Of a stretch of 64,000 nucleotides of DNA, positions 11,888 through 22,910 are shown in pieces; within the stretch, counting starts at the first letter, position 1; each line of letters opens with the position of its first letter. Where the stretch lies: assembly GCF_006542625.1 (NCBI RefSeq), contig NC_044391.1, positions 8,687,001 through 8,751,000 of the forward strand, given 5' to 3'. Origin of the DNA: Nomascus leucogenys (Eukaryota > Chordata > Mammalia > Primates > Hylobatidae). Position numbers and translations under genes: made by a program. The notes below the pieces were generated by a model. That model saw only the letters and a list, made by a program, of their open reading frames with translations, did no database searches and was not told the origin of the DNA.

Positions 11888-11902
11888 TGCATTAATTATG
11901 CA
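11888..11902. promoter_or_regulatory. candidate POU-homeodomain site
   Basis: TGCATTAATTATGCA combines GCAT and TAAT half-sites in both orientations: GCAT-TAAT with no spacer on +, and GCAT-3-TAAT on -. Such arrangements bind class III POU proteins. This is sequence inference only, and a 15-base match can occur by chance. Confidence 0.3.
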
Positions 11903-12440
11903 GCGAGAGTGCACCTAAATACAGGAGGTGCTCACATTTAGGAGTAGTAGCCACAGTTACACTGTGTTACACTAGCTCTACATTTACATACATGCTCCTT
12001 GTTTTGTTTATTATAGACTTTCCTTAGAGAATAAAGTGTTGCAAATAAATATTGCATGTGTAGATAGGCAGTTTTTGTTTAATAGGTATCAGAGTAAATG
12101 ACTGTGAATTTGTTCCTAAGAATGTTCTGTGTAAAAAGAGATAATTTTATCATCTTATTACTTTATCTCTAATGTTAAAATGGTAATCTTTGGATGAAAT
12201 TATTTACCTGTGATTGTGTAGACCCTGAAAATAGTGTATATTATGTCTATAAATTGTTGTAAGGAATATTATATTACTGAATGTTCAACACTAATTATAC
12301 TTTTATCTCCAGCTTCTTTAGAGCTTAATGTATTGATTTATTTGCACTTACTATAGCTTCTAACAAGGTGCTATTCTAAAAAGTTTTACAAATCAAAAAA
12401 TTTAACTAGTTTCTTAATACACAAAAAGCCGCGGTACAAA

Positions 12441-12606
12441 TGACCCGATGACCTTAATTCCCAGGAAACTGTCACATTACTTCTTTACCCCTTTGTCTAG
12501 CTTAACAATCTGACCCAAAATACTGCGGAGCTTTAAAGTTTCTCAGCATTGCAAGGTCAAGCTTTGGTCACCATAGTTACAGTTTAGATCTGCAAGTCAG
12601 AGGTCA
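12441..12606. promoter_or_regulatory. candidate nuclear-receptor half-site cluster
   Basis: On the minus strand AGGTCA-TC-GGGTCA (12441-12454) is an exact DR2. On + AGGTCA-5-TGGTCA (12554-12570) is DR5-like, and a single AGGTCA lies at 12601-12606. DR2 and DR5 are classic retinoid-receptor spacings. The region is not in a recognisable repeat and has unusually frequent CpG for its surroundings (GCCGCGG at 12428). Function is inferred, not shown. Confidence 0.35.
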
Positions 12607-14514
12607 AATAGATTAATGATGTCAGACACATCTTTAAGTGGTTCTAACACCACTTCACCATGCAGTCAGTAAACAGCTGAGCATATTCGATATGACAAAG
12701 GTATTCTTCAGTCTTGCTAATAAGAATATCTTTGGAGATATTCTTTTTCTGATAGAAAGGTTTTTTTTATAAGAACTTGCAATATTGGGCTGTGGCATCA
12801 GCAATAATAATTGGCTATTAGATTTGTAATATCAGATACATATTGAAAAGTATATTAAATAGTTCAGATTTACACTTTTCTGCACGTCTGTGTTTTGTCT
12901 GTCATAATCGAATTGATCATCTACCTATTTATAAATAGGTATCCTCACTCCCCTATTAATTTATGGCTAACCATGACAGTGGATCGAAAAAAACAAGCTT
13001 TTTGATTAGGAGTTTTTGCTTTTGTGTGTGTGAATGACACATCTCTTTTCTCCCAATTTGGGTAGTATGCGCTTAAAACGGAATTATTTAGAAAATTGTA
13101 TTTGGGAAATCTTTCTCACATTAGAGAGCAGGTAATTATCCATTTGTATTTTATATCCAAATACCTTTATTTATAGCCTAGGACTCTATATAAAGATCAT
13201 GGGTTGTATATTCACTTTTTTTGTCCGAAAAGGAAATTATTTCCTCCCTTTTAAATCAGAATGGAAGGAGAAAAAAGAAACTATTTTACAGTGAACATTA
13301 CTTCTAGAAAAATTCAAATGTTATTTTTTACAAATAAAAAATATAGATAAATTTTAATCAAAAATCACAGAAATACAAATAAGACAAAAATATTAAGTGA
13401 GGTGAAATTGCAATTATTATTAAAATATATTTAAGTGAAAACAATCATCAGAATTTTACTATGGAATATATATATTTAAAGCTCTGCCAGTATGGAATTT
13501 TGCAGCCAGTAGACAGAATTATGTTTAAGCAGTAGGCTTAGGTTAAGCTAAACATTAAAGGATACGCTGTTTCTGAAGGTTTTGTTTCCCATGTGTATTT
13601 TGTGCAGCTGTAAGATTTTAAGCTTCCTGGAGCATTTGCTCTTGATCACATACTATAAAGGTAGACAAAGGGGAGAACGAAGAGGTTTGGCAGCTGGGAG
13701 GTGTTATTATGGAATTTAATAGCAAAGAGGATGGGGGTTGGGGCTTTTCTAGGTGAAACAGAGATTGGCAGCTGGGAGGAGGAAATAAGTCCTGGAGTCT
13801 GAGAAGAGCTGGTAGTTCAGTTGCCTGTGAGTTTCAAATGACAAGCTAGCTTTCATGTGAGTGAATGGATTGTCTCCGGTTTTGCGTTAAATTCAATGGA
13901 AATCACTGCCTTGTAGATATCGTGGAAACCAACTACTCAGCAAAGACATTAATTGCTGACCTGTTTGGCAGCACCTAGGGCCATTGGTTTAACAAACTGA
14001 TGGAGTATTCTGTTTGGTCATTATGCCAGGAGAATGGCAAATCAATATTTAACTACCTTTTGAAGAAGATACACCACTGAAATGCTGGTTTTGTATAAAA
14101 CTGTTTACACATAAGAGTGTCCTGAAATGCAAGAAAAATGATTTTATTCTAAATGTAGAAAAATTTTGTAATCAAATAAAATATCAGGTTGAGTTCTGAC
14201 TTTCAGAATCTGAAATATTATTGTTTCTGTAAAAATTGCCTTATGCCTTGCTTTTAGATTTCTTGCATTGTTAAGGTGGGTAAACCAACCAATACTTAAT
14301 ATCTAAATATCTACTTAATATCTAAATATTTATTTATTTATCAAAAATATATGAAATTGGAGATATTACATTTTATTTGCTCTTCTTTCTTAAAGTCTGC
14401 TTTTCTTGTCTACTTCCTATGCCTTTTTATTTAAATTTTTTCAATTTATACCTTTATACTTTTGCTAGTGTCATGACTAGAATTGTACATATATTGCTAC
14501 TGTAGTGCACTAGT
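12607..14514. other. unique sequence, no gene seen
   Basis: About 1.9 kb without a confident repeat. It contains a 20-bp palindrome at 12922-12941 and two TGGCAGCTGGGAGG copies about 80 bp apart (near 13688 and 13768). The 13860-14060 stretch has several ATTA-containing motifs. No credible reading frame. Confidence 0.5.
12922..12941. promoter_or_regulatory. 20-bp perfect palindrome with MEF2-like core
   Basis: TACCTATTTATAAATAGGTA equals its own reverse complement. The centre fits the MEF2 consensus YTAWWWWTAR on both strands. It could be a binding site or a chance AT palindrome. Confidence 0.4.
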
Positions 14515-14612
14515 AATAGTTTCCAGTCCTTGGTGCACATGAAAATCATGTAGAGAACATTAAAATCACCTGAGCATAATGCCCAGCCCCACCCAAAACC
14601 AGCTGAAATAAT
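14515..14612 (+). mobile_element. MER5-like fragment
   Basis: 'ccttggtgcacatgaaaatc' followed by 'cccagccccacccaaaacca' follows the order of MER5-group elements. It is cut off near the Alu at 14638. Weak. Confidence 0.4.
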
Positions 14613-14637
14613 GTAGTGAAAAGAATGAACCCTGTGG

Positions 14638-14923
14638 GGCTGGGTGTAGTGGCTTATGCCTATAATCCCAGCACTTTGGGAGGCCAAGGTGGGAGGATCA
14701 TTGCGCCCTGGAGTTCAAGACCAACCTGGGAAATATAGTGAGACTCCGTCTCTACAAAAAATTTTAAAAATATTAGCCAGGCATGGTGGCATGTGCCTAT
14801 AGTCCCAGCTTCTTGGAGGGCTGAGGTGAGAGGATCGCTTGAGCCTGGGAGATTGATGCTGCAATGAACTATGATCATGCCACTGCACTCCAGCCTGGGT
14901 GACAGAATGACAGCCTGTCTCAA

Positions 14924-14960
<37 letters not shown>

Positions 14961-14961
14961 T
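14638..14961 (+). mobile_element. Alu (AluJ-like) with AAT tail
   Basis: Full-length sense Alu, well diverged. Its tail has evolved to an AAT microsatellite at 14925-14961. Confidence 0.93.
14925..14961 (+). repeat. (AAT)n microsatellite
   Basis: About 12 AAT units arising from the Alu tail. Likely length-polymorphic. Confidence 0.95.
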
Positions 14962-15004
14962 ACCCTTTGACTCTTTGGAACCATACTTCCCTTTGGCTCT
15001 GGTT

Positions 15005-15195
15005 TTCTCACATAACAGCCATGTGATATTGGGAAAGTTACCTAACCTCCCTGTATCTGTTTTCTTATCTATAAAAGGCAATAATATTAATACTAAATTT
15101 GAAAGGTTTCTTGTGAGGATTTTATAAAATATTGGCATAACTTCCAGCCTAATCCCTGGCACATAGGAGACACTCAGTAAACAATAATAAATAGC
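15005..15195 (+). mobile_element. MIR, sense
   Basis: Near-complete MIR: 'atgtgatattgggaaagtta' core, 'cttatctataaaaggcaata', and the 3' end 'ccctggcacataggagacac' followed by AATAAA-like sequence. Directly followed by a second sense element of the same type. Confidence 0.85.
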
Positions 15196-15375
15196 ACTCT
15201 CTCCAATTAGCTTGCTGTGGGATCTTGAGCAAGTCACTCCTAGCCTTTTCTGGCCCGATTTCTTTACCTATATAATGCAACTATAATACTTGTCAATCTC
15301 AAAGAGTGCTTGTGAGCATCAAATTACAGATGTGTGTTGAAGGGCTTTGAAGAATAGAGAACAATATAGTAAAGC
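15196..15375 (+). mobile_element. MIR/MIR3-like, sense
   Basis: Second core-SINE in tandem: 'gatcttgagcaagtcactcc' then 'gagtgcttgtgagcatcaaa' and 'gaagggctttgaagaat', which fits the MIR3 type better than MIR. It adjoins the MIR on its left without spacer. Confidence 0.65.
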
Positions 15376-16195
15376 AAGATGTAGCTTGTACTCTTATTGC
15401 TAAGGCTCCTAGTTCTAAGGCTCAGAGAAAACACCATCAATTTGAAACTGTTTGTGGGCATTCAATACTTCATTTATCATTTTCTCAGAAGGTTTCCTGG
15501 GATGCTCTAATGAGTTGCAGACCACACCATCACTCCTGTGTTATTGAATACTTAGAGTGACAATATCCATGAAGATTTTTCACCACCTTGTCCTGTCACT
15601 GTTTGGAATTTGTCTCATCACTATCTATCACATAGAATTAATGCAGACTTGAGGATTTTCCTTAGCTTTTTGCAACCCTGTGCATCCCTTTTGGCTACAA
15701 ATACCATTTCTGTAGAAGAGATAAATAGCCTTGAGGCTGCTCCCTGCCTCCTTTCTGAGCTGATCTTGGTATTTCTTCATGTGCAGATCTTTTTAGAAGC
15801 CCAAGGAGAGAGTCAGATGCCAACTAAGTTGGATTTGGCTAGAATTGTTCACCTATTAGCATTTTGCTTTACTTAATTCACATTTGTATAGCCCTTAGCA
15901 TGTTCTCTTATACTTACAGACTTTTTTTGCAATGAGTATAACTTTATGTTGTTAATTCACTTTTCCATGGATCTGTGTCACATATAAAGTACCATGTCAA
16001 ATATTGCTAGAGCTTAGTAGTTACCTTCGAGTCTGTAAACCAACAGCTCTGTGATTGACCAAAAGTCAGGGCTCCAAGTAATAGAATTTCTTTGTTTTCC
16101 AGTAGTATTGGACATCAGTCCATGATGTGCATTCGTAAGAGTGCAGGCTGTACCTGCAGTGAAATAATTTTGCATGCATTTTATCTTTTACATAG
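15376..16195. other. unique sequence, no gene seen
   Basis: Contains an 88-codon frame at 15610-15876 with no recognisable domain and no nearby promoter or splice context. Most likely chance. Confidence 0.45.
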
Positions 16196-16202
16196 CATAT
16201 AT

Positions 16203-16380
16203 AGTAGTGGTTCTCAAACTTAGCATGCCTCAGAATTACCTGGAGAGCTTATTGAAAGACAGATTGCTAGACCTTACCTCCAGAGTTTCCAGAGTTTATT
16301 AGTTTTAGCGTGGGACCTGAGAATTTGCATTTCTAACAAGTTTCCAAGCCCTGCAACTGCTGCTTTGGGGACAATAATAT
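16203..16380 (+). mobile_element. MER5A (hAT-Charlie)
   Basis: Nearly complete: it starts with the terminal inverted repeat 'agtggttctcaaactta', has the internal 'acagattgctagaccttacc' and 'gagaatttgcatttctaaca' segments, and a decayed right end. Confidence 0.9.
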
Positions 16381-17189
16381 GGGACCCATTAATATGGTGA
16401 GTGCTAAGGTGCACTACACAGATTCCCTTTTAAGAGTAGGGCACTCATTTCCTAACTGCAAGGGGTACTGGCTGTCATGGTTTCCAGGCCCTCTGGGAGT
16501 TGCCCTCAGTTGATGGGCACTGCCTCACTTAAAACTCCATTTCTGTCCCTAGTTGTAGCTCACATAAAATGACAGGTTAATGCAGGGAGTACAAAGGCCG
16601 ATCCTTCTTGCTTCAGTTCAGGATAACTGAGGGGCCACCCCAGCTCAGAGGCCTCTGCTGCAATTGTATCACAGCTCAGCTTTTCTCTACTTAATCTCTC
16701 TTCCCTTACTCCCAAGAGCACTCTCTGATTAACCTGTGTCTCAAAGTCTTTTCCAGAGAATTTGGCCTGCAGCGGTAGATAATAAAAGAGAGTTGTATTT
16801 GTTAAGTACATATCTGACAGTAATTAAATATCACAACTCCTTCTTGTGTAGAAGCATGAAGAAGTTTGTGGTGGTTTATTTGGTAATCCGTGAGGCCGGA
16901 GCCCTTAACTACTATCTCTCCTATGCTTCAGCATGTCAGTCCTCCTCTTTTTAGATATATTTGTTTATTGTCTTCCTTCCAATTCATCAGCATTCTTGTT
17001 GGAGAAGCTTTCCCACAATTGCCATTTTTAGGGTACACATTTTCTCCATTTCATTTACAACAAATATTTTTCAAGACAAATTCCATGCCTCTCATGAAGC
17101 AGGTTGTTGTTCTTCAGTGGGTTAGAAGTGGGATGATTCCTCCAAATCTACCCTAGAATCTCAGATGCTTTTCTCCAAGCACTTTCCCC
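16381..17189. other. unique sequence, no gene seen
   Basis: Overlapping short frames on both strands (16560-16811 minus, 16736-17156 plus) have no recognisable domain. No repeat identified. Confidence 0.45.
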
Positions 17190-17440
17190 ATTAATAATAA
17201 TGACTAGCATTAGTGCTTCATATGTGCCAGGTACTTGACTAAGTACTTTAGAGATATTAACTCTTTGAATCTTCATAACAACTCTATGAAGAAGATACTG
17301 TTATTCTTATTTTAGAAAAGAAAAAAAAAATGATAGGTTAAATAACTTACCAGGGTCATATAATTAGGAAGAGGTGGAGCCACATTTTAAATCCAGGAAG
17401 ATTGACTCCAGAATCTGTGCGTTTCACCTGTATGATGTGC
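17190..17440 (-). mobile_element. MIR (full length), antisense
   Basis: Reverse-complement MIR from 'catatgtgccaggtacttg' through the core ('taaataacttaccagggtca') to the 5' part ('gattgactccagaatctgtg'). One of the best-preserved MIRs here. Confidence 0.88.
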
Positions 17441-17491
17441 TACAAATTTTCCCATCTGTGTTATCAGGTGGCAGTTTTGACTTTTTTGTTG

Positions 17492-19050
17492 ACATAAATT
17501 TTTAACAGCTTTATTGAGATGTAATTTACATATAATACAGTTCACCCATTTAAAGTATATAATTCAATGGGGTTTTGTTCATTGCATAATTAAGTTTTTG
17601 ATTGTAAGAAATATATAAATAAAATGAGCTATTTTAACCATTTTAAGTATGCAATTCCGTGACAATAAATACTTTCACAATGTTGTGTAACCATCACTAG
17701 TACCTATTCAAACCTATTTTATTAGCACAAATAGAAACTCTGTAATGAGTAAACAATAATTCCCTATTTTTACCTTACCCTCAGCCCCTGGTAATCTCTG
17801 ATCTACTTTCTGTGTCTATAAATTTGCCTGTTCTATGTACCTCATTCAAGTAGGATCATACAATATTCATTCTTTTGTGTCTGGCTCATTTTGCTTAGCC
17901 TAATGCTTTTAAAGTTTATCAATGTTGTACCGTGTATCAAAATTTCACCCATTTTTAAGGCTGAATAATATTCTATTATATTTATATGCCATATTTTGTT
18001 CATTTATTCATCTGTTGATAGACACTTGGATTGTTTCTACCTTTTGGCTATGATGAATAATGTGGCAAAGCATATTATTGTGCAAGTATCTACTTTCAAT
18101 TCCTTTGGATCTGTACCTGGAAGTGGAATTGCTGGGTGATATGGTAATTCTATGTTTAGTTTTTAAGGAACTACTTTAAAAACCATTATGTTTTCTATAG
18201 TGGCTGCACCATTTACATTCCCACCAGCAATGTATGAGGGTTCAAATTTTTCCATGTCTTCACCAACACTTTTCTTCTGTTTTTGGTTTTAGCCATCCTA
18301 GTAGGTGTGAAGTGATGTCTCATTGTGATTTTGATTGGTATTTCGCAAATGATTAATGATATTGAACATCATTTCATGTGCTTATTTGCTATTTGTATGT
18401 CTTCTTTGGAGAAAAGTGTGTTCAAGCCCTTTGCCCATTTTTTAGTTGGGTAGAGTTCTGGATATTTAACACTCATGTGATATATGATTTGTAAACATTT
18501 TTCCCATTTAATAGGTTGTCTTTTCACTCTCTTGAGAGTGTCCTTTGGTACACAGAGTTTTTAATTTTGATGATATCCAACTTGTCTATTTTTTCTTTTT
18601 TGTGTGTGCTTTTGTTATCCTATCTAGTACTCAATTGCCAAATCCAAGATCAAGAAGATTTGCCCTTATGTTTTCTTCTAAGAGTCTTGTAGTTTAAGGT
18701 CTTATATTTAGGTTGTTGATCCATTTGGAGTTAATATTAGTATGAAGTGGGAGTCCAACTTAATTCTTTTACTTGTGGAAATTTAGTTGTCCCAGTGCCA
18801 CTGGTGGAAGAGATTATTCTTTCTCTATTGACTGGTCTCTTCATACCCTTGTCAAAATCCCATTGACCATAGATGTGTAGGTTTATTTTCCAGACTCTCA
18901 ATCTGTTTCATTTGCTTATATGTCTGTCCTTATGCTTCTATTATACTGCTTTAATTATTGTACCTTTATAGTAACTATTGAAATCAGGAAGTGTGAGTAG
19001 TCCAACCTTGTTCTTTTTCAAAATTGTTTTTCCTATTCAGGGCCCTTTTA
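17492..19050 (-). mobile_element. L1M 3' half, antisense
   Basis: About 1.56 kb of old L1 in reverse complement. The 3' end is at the left ('aacagctttattgagatgta'), then the ORF2 C-terminal region ('gaattgctgggtgatatgg', 'tttgcccattttttagttgg'), ending inside ORF2 near 19050. It is 5' truncated and all frames are broken. Confidence 0.88.
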
Positions 19051-19582
19051 AAATTTACTGTGTTATGCTTTTGTACTTATCGGTATTCAGTATTTATTTG
19101 TCCAGGCTTGTATTTTCTCTTTTATTTTGTATTCACATAGTGGCTATCACCTTAGAAAGATTTCTTTGCAAGCTATTAGCTAATAGTTCATCTCCTGATT
19201 TATAACTCTGCTAGTACAAGTCTATGCTTTCTTAGCCACGATTCCCTAATCCTAAATTAAAACCTGTCCTGACCAGAAGCTTTTTGGAACAGAGACTGAT
19301 CTGGATTGATATAAGGTTGTTTTGCGTCTTAAAAAAAATCTTACCTAATATGAATATTCATATCTTTTACAGTAGAACTATTCATATATTTGAATAGACT
19401 AAGCTATCTGAGACCTTACAATGGATGTTATGTATTGCATGTAAACCATATTTTGTTTTATTTCCCTTATTAAAGTGAAGTGATTCTAAATCTTAAAACA
19501 CATTTTGCCCTAAGGATTTCAAATGAGTGATTGTTGACCTGGATTTTTATTTTTGAGATCTATCAAGAAAAAAATTTTCAAT
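19051..19582. other. unique sequence, no gene seen
   Basis: AT-rich DNA with no identified repeat. The 75-codon frame at 18978-19205 crosses the L1 boundary and is not a gene. Confidence 0.5.
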
Positions 19583-19600
19583 GAAAATATGATAGGTCCT

Positions 19601-19889
19601 AGGCTGGGCGTGGTGGCTCACGCTTGTAATCCCAGCACTTTGGGAGGCCGAGGTGGGCGGATCATGAGGTCAGGAGATCGAGACCATGGTGAAACCCCGT
19701 CTCTACTAAAAATACAAAAAAATTAGCCAGGCGTGGTGGCGGGCGCCTGTAGTCCCAGCTACTCGGGAGGCTGAGGCAGGAGAATGGCGTGAACCCGGGA
19801 GGCAGAGCTTGAAGTGAGCCGAGATTGCGCCACTGCACTCCAGCCTGGGCGACAGAGCGAGATTCCGTCTCAAAAAAAAAAAAAAAAAA
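19601..19889 (+). mobile_element. AluY with AluYd-type deletion
   Basis: Full-length AluY flanked by an 18-bp duplication (19583-19600 and 19890-19907, one mismatch). The left monomer reads GAGACC-ATGGTG: the usual 12 bases ATCCTGGCTAAC are missing, as in the AluYd lineage. It also has CGCTTGTAATCC, shared with four other copies here. Confidence 0.93.
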
Positions 19890-19907
19890 GAAAATATGAT
19901 ACGTCCT

Positions 19908-20511
19908 GTGTTAGAGTAGTTCTTACGAAGTTTAGTGATCTTTGTTATGATCTTTGTTTCAATTGTTATGAAAGAATAGTTGTGGTCAGGTAAATCTTTG
20001 TGGAGTAAAGCTGGATATATTGGGAAGAACTTTTTAGTAACATTATTTATCACTTACAGTAGACAATGCACGTTATAAGAAGGAAGATAGTAGTAGCAGT
20101 AAAAAATAGCAGTGTGAGCGGTGTTTCCTATATGAATGTGTTGCATGAGGAATATGTGTGCTTATCCCTTCATCTAAGAACAGATACTTTGTCTCTATTA
20201 TGTTTATACCAAAACCCAACACTAAGATTTTCTTGAATAAAAAGAAAAATTTCTACATTCAGCCCCCTACTCCCATCCTTTGATAACACTCTCTGACTTG
20301 ACTGGCATCAAGTCTAGTTGTTGAATTCATACTCACAAGAGGACAGGAAGAAAGACAGACAGATAAGACAGACACTTGTCTCAATCATATAGTTTCATAA
20401 CTAATAGGTTTTTGAGGTTCTGGCTCTGAAGAACATGGTTATTAGGTTTCCAAAATCAAACTTGGGCAGTAAAAAGGATATTGCTTTGTTTTGATACCAC
20501 ATATACTATAA

Positions 20512-20516
<5 letters not shown>
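19908..20516. other. unique sequence, no gene seen
   Basis: Non-repetitive DNA. A purine-rich run with AGACAGAC units lies at about 20348-20373. Confidence 0.5.
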
Positions 20517-20553
<37 letters not shown>

Positions 20554-20832
20554 AGATGGAGTCTCGCTCTGTCGCCCAGGCTGGAGTGCAGTGGCGCGAT
20601 CTCGGCTCACTGCAAGCTCTGCCTCCCAGGTTCACGCCATTCTCCTGCCTCAGCCTCCCGAGTAGCTGGGATTACAGCGCCCGCTGCCACGCCCAGCTAA
20701 TTTTTTGTATTTTTAGTAGAGACGGGGTTTCACCATGTTAGCCAGGATGGTCTCGATCTCCTGACCTTGTGATCCACCTGCCTCGGCCTCCCAAAGTGCT
20801 GGGATTACAGGCGTGAGCCACCACGCCCGGCC
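20517..20832 (-). mobile_element. AluY, antisense, with T36 tail
   Basis: Full-length AluY without the 12-bp deletion. Its tail is an uninterrupted run of 36 T at 20517-20552, which points to a young or recently expanded tail. Its head lies 27 bases from the head of the next Alu. Confidence 0.95.
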
Positions 20833-20859
20833 AGGATTGATTTTTAAAAGGTTAATCTG

Positions 20860-21171
20860 GGCCAGGCATGGTGGCTAACGCCTGTAATCCCAGCACTTTA
20901 GGAGGCTGAGGCCGGCGGATCACCTGAGGTCAGATGTTCGAGACCAGCCTGACCAACATGCAGAAACCCCATCCCTACTAAAAATACAAAATTATCTGGG
21001 CGTGGTGGTTCATGCCTGTAATCCCAGCGACTCTGGAGGCTGAGGCAGGAGAATTGCTTGAACCCAGGTGGCAGAGGTTGCGGTGAGCCGAGATCGCGCC
21101 ACTGCACTCCAATCTGGGCAAACAAGAGCAAAACTCCGTCTCAAAAAAAAAATAAAAATAAATATATAAAT
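20860..21171 (+). mobile_element. AluS, sense
   Basis: Full-length sense Alu with exact 14-bp duplications AAAAGGTTAATCTG at 20846-20859 and 21172-21185. The tail has TAAA units. It forms a head-to-head inverted pair with the Alu on its left. Confidence 0.95.
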
Positions 21172-21185
21172 AAAAGGTTAATCTG

Positions 21186-22271
21186 AATTCTTTTGTAGGG
21201 GTGACCTACAGATTTGCCAAGTATTCTATGTTTTCAAAAAGGCAGCCTGAGAATTTCCTGACTTCAGTTATTCTTGAACCACCTTCAGAACTTTTACCAT
21301 AGCTGAGTAATCCTTTATGATCACTCATGTAGTGCTATATTTGTTATCTTGCTTAAAAAAATTGCATTTAAGTGTCATAAAAGAAAAAAATCAATATTTT
21401 CCAAATACTAAAATAAAAAATGTACATATGTTTGCTACCTAAAATCACCTCAGAAACCACTGGTAACAAATGTACCACACTTTTGGGACACTGCCCTAAC
21501 GCTAAGTCTCAAAAAATTGATGTGTTCTTTAAGAGGATGTAAGAATTGGAGGGAAAAGCCACAAATTTTTCTTTTAAGTCTGGGATTAAAAATGCATTCT
21601 TGCTTTCTTAGTTTAAAAACAAGCAGCTAAGTACCAATTGAAGGGACCACCATGGAAGTCCACATATAGTTCCCGCACTTGTCATTCTATAGAAGCAATT
21701 TCTACATCTCCGCTGCCCCAGACTGAAAATTTTCAGAGCGGTAATTTGTCATAACCGTTTTTTATTTTTTTTTTTGAACTCCCTGACGATAGGAAGTAAA
21801 TAGTAAACAAACAAACAAAAACTTGTGCTTCTTGTTCCTTTGTGAACACTGAAGTTGTGAATAAAATGATAATGTAGAGTTTGGAAATATTCAAATTTTG
21901 ACTTCTGTCTTTGATGTTAAATTGCCCTAGGCACTTGGACTCAATTTCAGAGATTAGCCATCTGGAAAACAGAGGACTGATGATGCTAGCCATTTATGCC
22001 AAAGGGATAGAAAGACTTTATGTGTATCGAGTTCTAGAATGACATAATTGGCTATGTAAATCAGTTTGCCTGATTTATCGTAACAGTGCATTTAAATACA
22101 ATGTTCATGAAATATTACAACTTGTAATTAGAAAATTGATGTTGGTTAGAGAAATTGTGTTGACTTTGGCTTTTCTAAACACTTCAGAAACTTTATTTAT
22201 TAGCTGTGGAGGTAGATCCTTCAATTAAGCTGACTTTTAAAGAGGTAAAATGAGGTTATTGTTAGAAATAA
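21186..22271. other. unique sequence, no gene seen
   Basis: About 1.1 kb of AT-rich DNA. The minus-strand frame at 21733-21993 has no recognisable domain. No repeat identified. Confidence 0.5.
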
Positions 22272-22560
22272 GGCCAGGCGCGGTGGCTCACGCTTGTAAT
22301 CCCAGCACTTTGGGAGGCCGAGGTGGGCGAATCACGAGGTCAGGTGATCGAGACCACGGTGAAACCCCGTCTCTACTAAAAATATAAAAAATTAGCCGGG
22401 CGTGGTGGCGGGTGCCTGTAGCCCCAGCTACTCGGAGAGGCTGAGGCAGGAGAATGGCATGAATCCGGGAGGCGGAGCTTGCAGTGAGCCGAGATTGCAC
22501 CACTGCACTCCAGCCTGGGCGACAGAGCGAGACTCCGTCTCAAAAAAAAAAAAAAAAAAA
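22272..22560 (+). mobile_element. AluY with AluYd-type deletion
   Basis: Full-length sense AluY with GAGACC-ACGGTG (12-bp deletion), CGCTTGTAATCC, and the one-base insertion CTCGGAGAGGC in the right monomer. A tail of 19 A. Flanking duplication is short (AGAAATAA against AGAATAAA). Confidence 0.93.
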
Positions 22561-22770
22561 GAATAAAAAACTCATTTCCCAATGACTGTCTTCTCCTTGA
22601 TCTGAATATCTCAGATTTTATGAATTTGAGTCCTACAAGTATCAACTAGACTGTAGTCTTCAGAGTTAAGTAATGTAAGAAATGCGATGAATTCGTTTTA
22701 CTTTACCAGAGCATTTTGGCATTTTAAGCATCCTCTTAATGTGAGACTAGGTTTACAAGAAGCATATGAC

Positions 22771-22910
22771 AGGCGCCCGCCACCACGCCTGGCTAATTTT
22801 TTTGTATTTTTAGTAGAGACGGGGTTTCACCGTGGTCTCGATCTCCTGACCTCGTGATCCGCCCTCCTCGGCCTCCCAAGGATTACAAGCGTGAGCCACC
22901 GCGCCCGGCC
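22771..22910 (-). mobile_element. AluYd fragment lacking its 3' half and tail
   Basis: Antisense Alu left monomer and start of the right monomer only. It has the 12-bp deletion (CACCGTGGTCTCG), the CGCTTGTAATCC variant and an extra 7-base deletion (CTCCCAAGGATTAC). There is no poly-A tail at the 22771 end and no flanking duplication. Confidence 0.9.

Larger units (their letters stand above)
10346..12440. other. unique sequence, no gene seen
   Basis: About 2.1 kb without a confident repeat. It contains the hairpin cluster at 10650-10689 and a POU-type motif at 11888. No plausible open frame. Confidence 0.5.

Noticed and set aside
12428..12454. local CpGs as a CpG island
   Set aside because: Only a few CpGs within AT-rich surroundings, far below island density.
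15610..15876. 88-codon frame in unique DNA as a possible exon
   Set aside because: No clear splice pair with phase, no recognisable domain; chance frames of this size are expected in AT-rich DNA of this length.
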